Origin: Nectonema munidae
Taxonomy: Eukaryota > Nematomorpha > Nectonematoida > Nectonematidae
Direction of reading: 5' to 3'
DNA length: 64,000 nucleotides
Assembly: GCA_030549495.1 (NCBI GenBank)
Contig: JAUIRK010000903.1
Span: 1,364,001-1,428,000 of the forward strand
The position numbers were made by a program, and so were the translations under genes. This document shows, one piece after another, positions 10,975-22,482 of this stretch (position 1 is the stretch's first letter; every line of letters starts with the position of its first letter). The notes under the pieces are model-generated. The model saw nothing but the letters and a program-made list of their open reading frames with translations. It made no database searches and was not told the origin of the DNA.

Positions 10975-12285
10975 CAGTGGCGTAGATAAGAAGGAGCAGT
11001 GGGTGCGGTCCACACCGGCGGCATTTTTTGAACTTACTTTGCAATCAATATGATGTTAGGATTTTCATAACAATTTGGGTTATAGGATATGAAAAACAGA
11101 AAATTATAAGACACATATAAGCTTGTTCAAACCACTTACTGAATCTAGCATGTGTTCACGCAGCCTCAGCTGCTGTTACTTCTGTTACGTTTTTTGGATG
11201 GTTGGAACGTTAATTTGTATATTTCTCTTCGTCAACACACCGTTGGGATATATTGATTTCAATAACTGGTAAAAGTGTGAAACGCATAATAGAAACGCGA
11301 TGGTGTGCAAGAAAAGAAGCTGTAGGTTTCGTTAAAAAAGGAATTCCAAAAATTTTTGATATTTTAGAAAAATTGACTGATGAAGAAGAAAATACAACCA
11401 CAAGAGCATATGCCGGTGTTTTGATTTCTGCTCTACACACATTTTCTTTTTTGTAGTTTTTTGGTTTCTGGGACCCAATTCTTTCAGAAATAAATGATGC
11501 ACAGTTGTATCTGCAAAATAAAGAATAAACATACAATTAAAGCGCTAAAATGATTCTTTTAGAGAATAGAGAGACGTTAGTTAATGATGGAATTAACTTT
11601 GCTAAAGAAATTTGCAACGATTTAGGAATAAACATGGAACGTCATCACTCAAAAGAAGAAAGAAAATACTCTTTAAAAGCCTGATGATCATGATGATTTA
11701 TCCTATGATATTGAATTAAGAAAAATGTTTGAATCTCTCGATAGAATAATTCAAGAAATAACTTCTAGATTCAAACAAATTCATGAATTTGCTGAAAGAT
11801 ATGATTTTCTTACTCCGTCAAACCTACTTGATAAAAAATATGAACTCCAATTGAAAGAAAATTATGATGACATTGATAAAGTAGAGTTTTTTATTGAAAG
11901 AAAAAGACTTCGGAATTTTAATTGAAAAAAAAAACTTCAGAATTTTTATTCTGTTGCTGTAATTTAAAATGATAAACATACGTCGATGGAAATTCCTTTT
12001 GAATGTTTACTTTTCATTCAAAAATATAATCTTGGAGATTAGGTTCCAAATATAGTAATAATGCTAAGAATTTTTCTGACGATAGCTATAAGTGTTGCCA
12101 CTTGTGAAAGAAATTTATCGAAGGTAAAACTTATTAAAAATTATTTTAGATCTTCTATGAGTACGTTGAGGCTAAAAAATTTTGAGATTCTTTTTGATGA
12201 AGTTATTGAAGAGTTTGCGAACAAAAAAGATAGAAAAGTTACCCTGTGAAAAAGTTCAGAAATGAATATGTATATACTTTGAATT
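10975..12285 (+). mobile_element. hAT transposon remnant, ZMYM1-like transposase
   Basis: The left end CAGTGGCGTAGA at 10975 is a typical hAT terminus. Transposase pieces follow in order on the plus strand. About 11233-11516 reads ETRWCARKEA then FWDPILSEINDAQLYLQNK, the conserved TRW and FW-LQ blocks of ZMYM1-type hAT enzymes. About 11660-11925 reads ELRKMFESLDRIIQEITSRF. At 12061-12249 TIAISVATCERNLSKVKLIK then YFRSSMSTLRLKN is the C-terminal hAT dimerisation region, with the SxxxCER core. Frameshifts and stops separate the pieces, at about 11457, 11660-11690 and 11925-12050. The N-terminal zinc-finger part is missing, and no matching right end was found. It is a dead DNA transposon. Confidence 0.85.
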
Positions 12286-12649
12286 ATAACCCGAATAGGA
12301 GAATTATGATTTTTTGCACTACTTGTCAAAAGTTTTATCATCTAGAGTCTAGACTGTGAAAATTTGTCAATGCATCAGGCCAATTATTTTATCTCTAATA
12401 ATATATCTTTTCATTGTACTGCATGCTGCATAAATATTTCGGGTTTCAGTTATGATTTCTCTTTAGAGGGGTTTCAAAAGTATTTTCTTTTAATTAAAAA
12501 TAATTCTTTCTACTATTTTATTACTTAAAAATTTTATTTTATGTGAAAAAGTGTTAAGAAAAGAGGTTTTTGCGCTTGAGTTACCTTCCTTTTATAATAA
12601 TTGTATTGATTTAATTCTTTATTTATTTTGGAAGACTATAATATTGATG

Positions 12650-13500
12650 AATCATTAGTGCCTTTGAAGACAACAGGTAATGGCAATTGCTTATTTCACT
12701 TTGTATCAATAGACTTTTTAATAGTGAAAATTTTGCTATGCTTCGTGAACTAACTTCTATTGAATTAATTTATAATTTCAGTTTTTATTATAATATTGAT
12801 TATTAGAGGGTATGTTGTTTCGATGATTCTATTAATGTTTTTGTAAATTTTTTACTATGCATGCCCTTTTTTTGGTTCTGTGTATCCCTTTAGGCTTATT
12901 GTTCCTCTATATAACTCTCTTGATGATATAGCACATTTATCTTTAATAAGATATTGTTTCCAATTAATTTTAAATTAAAAAAAAATTTGTTTGTTTCACA
13001 TAATATCAAAATTTTATTTACACGTAGCAATTACCAATCCAATCATGTAAAGGTACCTGACCACTTTGACCCTTTGGTACAAAAAATATTTCTATCCATA
13101 ATGAAAACTATGCGAGTAATATAGTGAATGATTTTCACGTAGTGATGCAACGCATAAATTTATGAGTGTTGAAGATTTGTTGAGTTGCTCATATGATCAA
13201 TCTTCAAAGATTTTACTTCCTTCAACACCTTCTCAACAATGTAGTGTATTATTTGTAAATGATAACAATATTTTTTCATGCTTATACTTGTAAATTTTAT
13301 GCCAAACTTGATATTCATTAAAAAATATTCAAAATTTAAAAGAGAATAATTATCAATGAAGAATATATTATTTTCAAAATCCTCCATTTTTTGATAAAGA
13401 TTTGTATAGTTTAATTACATATGAATATTTGGGTTCATTTCCTCATAACATTCCGCTTAATAATTTGAAAAGCTCTATTATTTTTGTATAAACTAACCCC
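12650..13500 (+). pseudogene. decayed OTU-like protein of a MULE-type element, copy A
   Basis: Short pieces in changing frames resemble the better-preserved copy at 18359-19800. TTGNGNCLFHFVS is the OTU cysteine-protease nucleophile motif. It is followed, after a frameshift near 12720, by NSENFAMLRELTSIELIYN. Near 13050 comes NHVKVPDHFDPL, where the other copy has PKQFVPLL, so the catalytic-type His is kept here. Near 13430 comes GSFPHNIPLNNLKSSIIFV, matching the vertnin-like block of the other copy. Many stops and shifts. No finger or transposase part was recognised. OTU enzymes cleave ubiquitin conjugates; in a transposon their role is unknown. Confidence 0.5.
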
Positions 13501-13754
13501 AAAACAAAGCGCTTTATTGAAAATCAGTTATTAAATCTTTTTTTATTAAAGGAATACTCCTGATTTGAAAATATTGCAAAAGTAACCTTTAATTAAGAAA
13601 TTGAAATAATTTTAGATAACATTTTACAAGTTTTGAAATTTCTAATAAATGTAAATTAATTCGCTTTTTTTTATAGCTTTTTTAAATTGTTTCTTTTAAT
13701 AGTTAGTTAAAAATTATGGTTTCTTCATGATTTATTTAGAAAACCTTTCGTGCC

Positions 13755-14100
13755 AGTGATTAGAATACAAAGAAAAGTACCCACTAACAAAAGCGTTGCC
13801 GCTATTCAGTAGAAGGTAGGATCAAACGCTGTTATCCACCACTCGCCCAAACTTCTGGATGGAAAACTCCAGAAAGGATGGTGGCACTTCTGATTCGTCA
13901 TCTCCAAAGGAAAATTCTTGTAGATAAATCGTTTTTTGTATTCTTTGCCCTCCAATGCTTCAAATATTCAGATTCTCTCCTCGCACGGAACAAGTTACCT
14001 AAGCTGGGATGTGCGTACAATGAGATCCGATGCAAACTCTCAGAGCAAACAGTGATTACTTTTTGGGATCCGGCTCAAATGGCAGCTTTGTAATACCGTT
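13755..14100 (+). pseudogene. degenerate histone H3-like copy
   Basis: The sequence just upstream of a perfect histone 3' stem-loop carries scattered H3-like pieces. The DNA ACTTCTGATTCGT encodes LLIR, as in H3 TELLIRKLP. About 20 codons later comes ALQ, as in H3 VMALQEAS. Near 13792 ACAAAAGC resembles the H3 ATKAA coding region. A frame at 13878-14093 ends VITFWDPAQMAAL where H3 has VTIMPKDIQLARR. About ten residues are missing between LLIR and ALQ, and the N-terminal half is out of frame with stops. The individual matches are weak; the main support is the stem-loop downstream. It could instead be another histone type or an unrelated sequence. Confidence 0.4.
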
Positions 14101-14245
14101 AAATGCTAATAAAAACACAGAAAGTTCCCCATAAAGGGATAGACCAAAGGAGTCAGCACTCAAATGGTCATGACACTTGCACAATATTGCTATTTCTCTG
14201 ATTTTTTTCTCGTGTGTATATTAAACCTTGTATATATAACACCAA

Positions 14246-14261
14246 GGCTCTTTTTAGAGCC
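14246..14261 (+). promoter_or_regulatory. histone mRNA 3' stem-loop
   Basis: GGCTCT-TTTT-AGAGCC is a 6-bp stem with a 4-base loop, the exact architecture of the replication-dependent histone mRNA 3' end bound by SLBP. It is preceded by CACCAA and followed by GACACCACA, close to the usual flanks. A purine-rich stretch resembling the U7 snRNA-binding downstream element follows at 14286-14302. Confidence 0.8.
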
Positions 14262-14285
14262 GACACCACAACTTATTTCGTTATT

Positions 14286-14302
14286 AATGAAGAATAAAGA
14301 TG
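14286..14302 (+). promoter_or_regulatory. histone downstream element-like purine tract
   Basis: AATGAAGAATAAAGATG lies about 25-40 bases past the stem-loop. That is where the U7 snRNP pairs with an AAGAA/AAAGA-type element to direct histone pre-mRNA cleavage. Assignment rests on position and purine content only. Confidence 0.5.
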
Positions 14303-14620
14303 AATTGTTTTTATGAATTCCCTATTATTTAAGTGTTTGAACATCGAAAAAGTTCGTTACAATGAGTGCCAATACCTCTGCCCAATGGCTGTGTTAGGCA
14401 AAAATTTTGAGGGTGCTTCATTGGTGCGATAATTTTTGAATTATCAGATGGGTCTAACTTTTTACCCAAACTCGGTTTTATTTTTTCTTCCATTAAAATT
14501 ATTAGATAAGAAACTATCATTATAGAATATTTTATTGCATTTTTAGGGTTACTGTTATTGCTTCTAAATAGATTGTTCAAAATTTAACTAAAAAATCTAG
14601 TCTTATATAAATATAATTTG

Positions 14621-14756
14621 GGCTGATAGGTAGAGGCGTCGCCTACGGATCCAAAGCCTTTGGGTTCGAATACCGGCCATGCCATCGACTTATCATAAAA
14701 GTTCATCAGTGCAGATATGGAAGTTTCTAATTTGCATGAAACACCCTGTCAAAAAA
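14621..14756 (+). mobile_element. tRNA-derived SINE (family C)
   Basis: It has a tRNA-like head, with GATAGGTAGAGGCG resembling an A box and GGGTTCGAATACC a B box. An unrelated body follows, ending in an A-rich then TA-rich tail. It differs from the family at 9026 and the family at 18174. Only one copy is present in the window, so the SINE call rests on the head plus tail. Confidence 0.6.
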
Positions 14757-15059
14757 AATATATATATTTAGAAGAAGGGATCAAAAAATAAGAAAAAAAT
14801 AAAAATAAAGTTTGGGTAAAAAGTAAAACACTAAAGTTTGGGTAAAAAGTAAGACTTTTTAAGATTAATTAGCTTTTCAAAAAAATATATTTTCCCTTAA
14901 ATAATACTTGGGAATATTTATATATTTCTTGAAAAGTTGAATCCAAATTTTTTTTTTTTTTTTTAAAACTTCAATCTTAGAATGAATAAGATCACAAGCC
15001 TGTGCCAAATCACTCGAGATTATTTTTTATTAATTGTACCTGAAAAAGTGTATTTGTAT

Positions 15060-15812
15060 CAGTGGCGAAGCGTCATTGAAAGCAAGGCATGCACTGCATG
15101 CCTACTAAACAAAACAAGCAATATGTAGTGATGTATTACTCTTGCAAAACAGAATACATATGATGGTTAAAATAAAGAGATTATAGCTAAGTGAAGGGAG
15201 ATAAGCAAGCAGTCTTGAAATTGCTTTCCAAGTAATCGAAGTGTTATAAAAGGAGACGTAGCGAAAGAAAGAGGAAGTATGCATATGGCAATATTAATAT
15301 ATGTTTTGCTATCATCCATACTCTTTCTCTTTCTGCGTAAGGAAAAGATAGGCAAGCAATGTTAGTTTTGCTTAAAACAAGAGAGATAGCGTGTATAGAA
15401 GCAATCTGTTTTGCTTCATTTATACTCTCACTGTGTGATGCAAGACGAGCAATATTAGTTGTGCTTTCATAGCAAGAAAGATAGAGTATGTGAAAGCAAT
15501 GTATCTTTTGCTTTCATGAATATTCTGCTGCATGATGCAAGGTAAGCAATATTATTTACGCTTTCACTTATTCAATACAAAATATATGTGAAGATGAAAA
15601 ATAAACAAATGATAGTTTTTCCTAGGAAAGTATAAGAAGATGGGCAAGCAGTTTTAAAATTGCTTTCTAAGTAACGTATTAGATAAAAAGATATAGAAAG
15701 AGAGATTGCGTATATAGAAGCAATTAAAAATGTATATATGCAACATGTGTATTGCTGTTTACTTCATTTTTGTTTTTGCATGCCTTTTGTGTAGAAGCAC
15801 GCTTCGCCACTG
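15060..15812. mobile_element. hAT MITE with near-perfect target duplication
   Basis: Perfect 14-base inverted ends (CAGTGGCGAAGCGT) bound 753 bases. The flanking octamers ATTTGTAT (15052-15059) and ATTTGCAT (15813-15820) match at 7 of 8, as expected for hAT. There is no transposase. The interior is built of repeated blocks: GCAAGCAGT-TT-AAATTGCTTTC occurs near 15207 and 15638, and AGCAAT-TTA with GCTTTCA recurs, suggesting internal amplification. Its ends resemble CAGTGGCGTAGA of the hAT at 10975, so a ZMYM1-type transposase may have mobilised it. Confidence 0.88.
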
Positions 15813-15820
15813 ATTTGCAT

Positions 15821-18170
15821 GCATGAAACATTGGAGAATTTCTACAAGGAAGGCAATAACAAATTTTCAAATCAACGTAAAATTCCTCCACATTTAATTT
15901 CTAACTCAACATTCGTATTTGGATTTAAAACATAGCTCAAAAATTTTGGACACCAAATTTACACTTATACATTCTTTTTCCATGTGTTTATAATGTACAT
16001 AAGTTTAATAATGAATAATTTTGACTTCATTTAGAAAAAAAGATTAAGTTAAATGTATTTTTATTAACAAGACAATAATGTACCATTGATTCCAAACTAT
16101 AAAATAGTTAACAGAGATTAAGTTAAAACCCAGGATCATCTGAAACCTTAACTTACACTCTAACCTATTTACCCATGCTTATCCCATTTAGGATTTACTT
16201 TTTTATGAAGTATAAAAGATTCATTTGATAAAAAAACAACAGTGAAACTTAAAATTAAATTTTATTTAAAAAAAATTTAAAAATCTAAATATTTGAAACA
16301 TTAGAGGGCAAAGAATACGAAAAACGATTTTTTTTATTTTTAAAATTAAAACTTAAAAATATTGAAATTTTTAAACAGTCTTTTTAAATTTTAAAATTTT
16401 ATTATTTTTTTTGGTAAACAGACATTTTATTTATTTATTAAACTCTCTAAAATGACTGCTAAATTTTTTTAAATTAAATTTAATGACATATAGAGTGAAA
16501 GTTTTAAATAATTGTTTACTATAATTTGTTTTTTTGGATGTAAAAACTCCAGTTTAGTATATATAGAAATTTTTGTATTGCTATTTCAAGTAGTTTTTAT
16601 TTTATGTTGCTTTTTGTCCGCGGCTTACTTTAGCCTGACCCATAAATACAGTAAATTTGTAAAAAAAACATTGTTTACACATATTTACATTTTTTAAGTC
16701 ATAAAGAATAATGTGCCATTTTTTCTTTTATTTCTTGTGCATTTTATATATATCTAAAATAAAAAATGTCCTTCAAACGGTGTATTTAAATTTTGCGCCT
16801 ATTAAGTTTTTTAAATTTCAAATGACTTATAAATCCTCAAAGTAATTTTTTTATTTAATTAAATTTATCTTTTGAACCTAAGATAATATGAATTATATTT
16901 CAATGTCTGAATTTAATATGCTTCGCTATTTCTTTTTGAATTATTTCTTATCTTGTTTTATGTTGTTTATATATTGTCTTGATCTCTATAAAATTTCAAT
17001 TAAAAATAAAAACATTTTAATTATAATTGCCATATAGAAATTTGAAAAAATAATAGTTCGAATCTTATTTTTTATTTAACTATTAAAATATTCTATGAAT
17101 TTCTAAGATCTAAATGTATATCTTTTATTACACAACAGCTAAGATAAATTCTGAGTTTCATCTAACACAACAGTGCGAATTAGCACGAATACACTGCGTT
17201 ATTGTGTTTTTATTTTAAAAAAGTTGTCACAAGTGAAGTGTTAAAATTTAAATCAGTCGATATTTACTGTTATATATCTTTCTTTCTTTCCGATCGACTT
17301 CTAAGAAGTTGAAAACATAATTCAAATATAGATTTAATGTCTTGAACTAAATCATTTTTTCTCTTAATCTATTGAAATTTATTACTTATTTTGTTCAATT
17401 TTCAACCTAAAAAATTCTATCCAAACTTTATTTTTTTCTTTTGATTAATTCAACAGTTTTCTAAATTCGATTATGTTTTTTATTTTATTTTTTAAATTAA
17501 AGTATTGGTTAAATCTTTCTTATAATTTATTTGTTTTACAAATAGACACTTTTCTAAGATGATTGGAATTATCTTAAAATGATGAATTTGGAAATAAAAC
17601 GGTTCAATATCTTCATTATCTTGAACATACATGATAAATCCTTTTTGCTCTTCTTCAATTGGTTCGAGAAATTTGCTCTGTGATCTAATAATAAAAGATT
17701 GGGAAAAGTTTCAATTAATGCTAAGAGACACCGTTACCTGGAATTTCAATACTCTTGTCAAAATAAAGCAAAATGGAAAGGTTAAAGTTAATTAAAATAC
17801 TTTTCTGTTTATGCGAATTCTTTATTTACTAATAAATACCATCTGTTTTTAGTTACATTTTTGATTTTTAAGTTATGGTTTTTATAAATACTATGATGGG
17901 TTAGAGTACTCTCAAAAGAAAAATCTTGACTATATTCCTCTTGGTTATATGGATAATAATAACTGCTTAAAATTTTATGAAATGCGCCCATTTTGTATAA
18001 ATATTTAACTTGCCCTATTTTATTTAAACATTTTTTGAACCGGTTCAAACTGGCTCCATTTTATTTAAATATTTTTAGAGCCCAGTTGTATCCGATTTTT
18101 TTAATTTCTCATTTGAGCTCAATCATTACCCAACTTTTTTTTTAAACTTATTTTCTTTATTTTGGCCCTT
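15821..18170. other. AT-rich spacer, nothing recognised
   Basis: 2.3 kb of very AT-rich sequence. A 79-codon minus-strand frame at 17809-18048 shows no motif I know and no splice context. Nothing else is supported. Confidence 0.5.
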
Positions 18171-18173
18171 AAA

Positions 18174-18298
18174 GCGTGAGTAAGGTTGGTTAGAAACTGT
18201 GCTTTGATACCTGAGGGTTTGGGGCTCGAATTCACCTTATTCTTCATTGTTCGATACAAGCAGCGCAATTGTGCTTTCTCGATTAGTCAATACTATTA
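18174..18298 (+). mobile_element. tRNA-derived SINE (family A), diverged copy
   Basis: GCGTGAGTAAGGTTGGTTAG then a B-box-like GGGCTCGAATTC, then GTTCGATACAAGCAGCGCAA and TGTGCTTTCTCGAT. These match the better copies at 29340-29485 and 51767-51893. It is the most diverged of the three. It lies directly upstream of the PHD/OTU/MULE element. Confidence 0.75.
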
Positions 18299-18358
18299 AT
18301 TCTCTCTTTTTTATTAAGATTTTGTGGTCTGTGTTCCGAAAAAATTTCAAGTTTTTTA

Positions 18359-19800
18359 AAGTGCGATATTTGCCTTAAATGTTATCATTATACATATGAC
18401 AAATTTAGTTTTATGGAGTTTATACATTTGAAAAGCACTGAATTTGTATGCACTGTTTGTTTGCTTGAATTAGATAATAAAAGATATGACCATCTTCTCG
18501 AAAGGTTGTGTAATGTTCCAGAAGGTGAGGGAGTGGAGCGAAAGTATTTTTTTTATCTCAAAAAATATTTTATTAAAAATGGATAAGGGGGTTTGATAAA
18601 AAAAAGTATAAAACTCCATATTATAGAAATCTTGAAACTGATAAAATATTATTGTCTTATATTCCTTGTAATTTAATTCCTATTTTTTCCTCGCCAAATG
18701 GCAATTGTTTATATAATTCTTTGTCCCTTTCTCTATGTGGAAATGAAAGCTTAGCCTCAGAAATTAGATTTGTTTTTTCTTTCCTAGGAATTATTTTGAC
18801 TCTATCAATGATCAAAATTTTTTGGACTCGAACTAAATTTGATGAAAAATGCAACAAAAACTTTTATCCCAAGCAATTTGTTCCTTTATTAGAAAAGACA
18901 AGAGTTTTGTCTGAAAAATCTTTCTCCAATTCAAGGGTACTTCCGTTAAAAGATATTTCAAATTCGAGTGATATAGAAATCATAAAATAATTCTTAAGGA
19001 ACCTTCCAATATTGAAAAAACTAATAAAATAGAGTCTTTTTTGAGTACTGAAGATATCATATCAATTCTACAAAGTTATAAAGATCCGCTAGATAACGTT
19101 CCTAATCGACCAAAAGAAAATGAGTTTTTTATAGTTAAAAAAATGCGTAGAAATAATAAAAATTATTTTTATGACAATTGTGGTCCATGGGTCACAGTTT
19201 CAAGTGGAAAAAAGTTTTACAAGAAAATTGAAGACAGTTTAATGCATATTTACAGGAAAAACGGTATCTTTTATGAACTATCGAAAGGCCAAAAAACAAA
19301 AATTGAATTTATTAGCGAAGAGAGAACGTGCTTATATTTATACTTATAAATTATTTTAAAAAGAAATTTTTTCCCACTATTCAAAAATACAATTTTAAAA
19401 CTAAAAAAAATCATCCATACATACCATATAATTGGAAAAACAATAGATCAGAATCATTGAACCATGTGCTAAAAAGTAATCAAAACTGGAAACCATTGAA
19501 AATTAGTTTGATGATCGAAGCTATATATGATCAAGTTAAGTATGAAGAACTGATGATAAAAAGTGCAATAAAAAGATGTGGAAATTTTTATATTTCTGAT
19601 AGACTAAAAGACGTCTTAATATCTAACCAATATTATGAAAAAATGAGTGTTCAACAAATAGAAAAATTATATTTAGACTTTATTTCCATCAATCAAAATA
19701 ATTTTATTAATAATAATGTTCTTTCAGCTGATGGGATGTTATTGATAAAAAAGCAAAAGAAATTAGCAAAAAAAACTGGACAGAGAAAAACAAAGGGGTA
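18359..19800 (+). mobile_element. MULE-type element with PHD-like finger and OTU-like protease, copy B
   Basis: Four blocks follow each other on the plus strand. A PHD-like finger (18359-18510) reads KCDICLKCYHYTYDKF then VCTVC. An OTU-like block (18610-18990) has PNGNCLYNSLSLSLCGNES, which contains the Cys nucleophile motif; its later PKQFVPL lacks the His expected in NHFVPL. A vertnin-like block (19041-19349) reads VPNRPKENEFFIV, YFYDNCGPW and IYRKNGIFYELSKG. A block at 19385-19800 starts YNWKNNRSESLNHVLK then NWKPLKISLMIEAIYD, like the C-terminal part of invertebrate MULE-type transposases. The blocks are separated by stops or shifts near 18600, 18990-19040 and 19349-19385. The DDE catalytic core between the last two is absent, so it is internally deleted and dead. 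The domain order is seen; the family assignment is from memory. Confidence 0.6.
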
Positions 19801-19829
19801 TTTTTCTTTTTTTCTTTAATTGTTTGTAA

Positions 19830-22140
19830 TTATATTACTTTTTTAGGTTAAGAATATCCATTTTTCAACAACAAACTTGATAATATTTTTAAGTTATAAA
19901 AAATATTCAGATAGCTTTCAACTGTATTTATGTATTTTTTTTGACTATTTTATTCTTATGTTGAATAAAATTGCTGTTTTTTGTAAATATTATTTTTAAT
20001 CATTAAAACAAAGATAAGCTTACCATTGATTGTGAATTATGATTCACTTTGCGAGTTTACAATTTCCAAAAGATATTCTAAGTGCAGTCAAACCTGTCTT
20101 TTGCGGCCACTGAAATATCCTCGGCCAAAATTGCTAGTTATAGACCCTAGCGGCCACAAATTTTGTTCAGAAAAAGCATATTGACTACTCGATTAGTGAA
20201 AAGAGTTAAAGAAAGCAAGATGTCTAAATCTACAAACTCTTTATGATGTGAATTTTGTTCCATTTATTCGGTTAGGTTAATAATGATGAATTGTCACTAT
20301 TATTTATCAATGATGATGATTATCTACCTGATTCCAGCATCTCTTTCATAGTACATGTATATAAATGATCTTATAATGAATTTTGATAAAAATACAAGTT
20401 ACGTAGTTTAGTATGTTGTGAACTTTCATTCTCTGTTTATCCAGTACTTTTCTGTAAAAGCGTTTCTTGTGTCGTTTTAGCACACTCCACGTACTTTTGA
20501 ATTTCATTGGATGCGCTAATGTAGTATTTTATTTTGTTTCATTCTAGTATTATCTTGCCTTTTTCAAATTAATTTTGAACAAATCCTGCAAAAAGAAGGA
20601 AAAATATACTTAAGATTATAAATTATAATAAAAGAAGCAGATGATAACAAGAGACTCAAATTGATTAGCTATTTAGAAAATTTATAGTATTAATTAGGTC
20701 ATGCTTTTTTTAAAAATATTAAGATAAAAATAAGGAAGAATAATTCTTATATTGAAATAGGACCAAAAAATTGTGTTATTGAGGACCTATCCTTGTTAAA
20801 ACCCGCTTTTAAATGTTCACATTCAAAGACTTATAACTGTATACTTTTATATAAAGAAAGTTGAAAGTATTTATCATTGGCAGGTGTTCAAGAAGGAACA
20901 GTCTATTTAAAAAAATTCAAAATAGTGAAACAAAAATAATTTTTTACTATTTCAGAAAAAGTTTCCATTTACTTTCACGAAAAGATTTTTAAATAAGAAA
21001 AAATTTAAAAGCTAAAAATGCCTTCGTAGTAGTGTAACCAGAAATTGAAACAACCTAAAATTTTCAAATTCACCTGGCAAAAACCAATATGGAAAAATTT
21101 AGGACTAAATTTATAAAATTCTTGTAATTTAATAAAACTAAAACATTGGATAAAAATTTACTAACAAAAAATTTAAACGCTTGTATAAATGTTAAAAATA
21201 ATAAATATATGCTTAAAACTTGAAAGAACATATACAATTAATAAAGTTAACATTAAAAAATCAAGTAAAAAGAAGTAAGATTTAACTTTAAAATAAACAT
21301 AACAAAATGAAAAATTAAGCTTTTACAGTACAAATTTCAAACTATAAAAAATTATACGTAAAATAGCTTTCATAAAGGTTTAAGTATAAAAACTTGTTAC
21401 CTCGATTCCAGCGCATTCCAGACTTGCCGTTATTGAAATCAAATCTTGCAAAAAATGATTTTATATAAATAGAGAATGCTAAAGTAAAAAAAGTAAACAT
21501 TTCTTGCTACTAAAAAAGGCATAAAGATGTAAAAAATAAATTTATAATAAATTATAGTATGTATTGATGAAAATGACAAACTCTCTAGGGAAAAGCTGTT
21601 CATTTGTATTGCCTTGTTTTCGCTTGAGTAAATCCAATATTTGTTTAAAATTCAGATCATGTAAACTATAGAATTCTTTGTTTACTTAGATTTTTGAGTC
21701 TAATGATTCCTTACCTATAGTTAGAAAACTTATTTGACTTTTTTTTAATAATATCTCTATATTATACCTTAGGTTGTCAATAATACTTAATTTTTATCTA
21801 CAATCTTTACTAAAATGGTTTCTATTCCATAGAAAGATTTTTTGAGAGTTTGATAAAATGACAAAATTTCCACCTTTGACCGCAAAAAAAATATATAAGT
21901 CATTCGATTTATTTCAAACAAATTACATATTTGGAATCAGCATACCTAACCCTATAAGAATAGGTTTTTAAATTTGAACTTTTTTTAATTTTTAGATTTT
22001 TCATGGCCTTTCAAGCGGTCTCAAAATTATGACTTTACATATATTCAACAAATATACAAGTATTATACATTTTTAGATTTCTCTTATCATTCTGAATAAC
22101 AATATCAAGATTATTTTACCATTAATATTTGGCTCATTTT
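19830..22140. other. AT-rich spacer with one Tigger end
   Basis: AT-rich, no gene recognised. A lone pogo/Tigger terminus lies at 20085-20170. Confidence 0.5.
20085..20170 (+). mobile_element. solitary Tigger-type end
   Basis: CAGTCAAACCTGTC followed by GCGGCCACTG and TAGCGGCCACAAA resembles the first 80 bases of the Tigger at 56973-58608 (CAGTCAAACCTGTC, TAGTGACCAC, GGCCGCTATA). No opposite end was found, so this is a remnant. Confidence 0.6.
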
Positions 22141-22202
22141 TTTTATATATATTTGTCTTGCCAGACCTGCTTAAACTCACATACACACAAAAATATAAAC
22201 TG

Positions 22203-22286
22203 ACAGGTTGGAGATGAACCATCACAGTATACAGGTTGGAGATGAACCATCACAGTATACAGGTTGGAGATGAACCATCGTAGTAT
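22203..22286. repeat. 28-base tandem repeat, three units
   Basis: ACAGGTTGGAGATGAACCAT plus CACAGTAT is repeated three times at a 28-base period; the third unit differs by two bases. Part of the same unit (ACCATCGTACTATACAGG, then TTGGAGAT) appears at 26749-26775, on the far side of the LTR element. Confidence 0.9.
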
Positions 22287-22374
22287 ACAGGTATATAGGT
22301 AATAACTTATGTAACATCGTCTCCCCGAATGAGGTATATCAAATCTTACATCTAGCAAAATATGAACAGTGAGA

Positions 22375-22482
22375 TGGTACGTAGTTGAATACTTCAGAGA
22401 AAAAATGAAGCTACAATAACGAAAGTAAAATTGAACCAGGTATATATATACAAAGTCAAAGTGTTAATTGATTGTTCTAGGT
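22375..22482 (-). repeat. left LTR part of the gypsy fossil
   Basis: Begins TGGTACGTAGTTGAATAC and matches 26418-26526 almost base for base. It stops where an hAT-type end begins at 22483, so only the outer part of this LTR is kept. Confidence 0.85.

Noticed and set aside
22203-22286. CRISPR-like direct repeats
   Set aside because: The 28-base units are directly adjacent with no spacers, and the genome is eukaryotic; this is a minisatellite.
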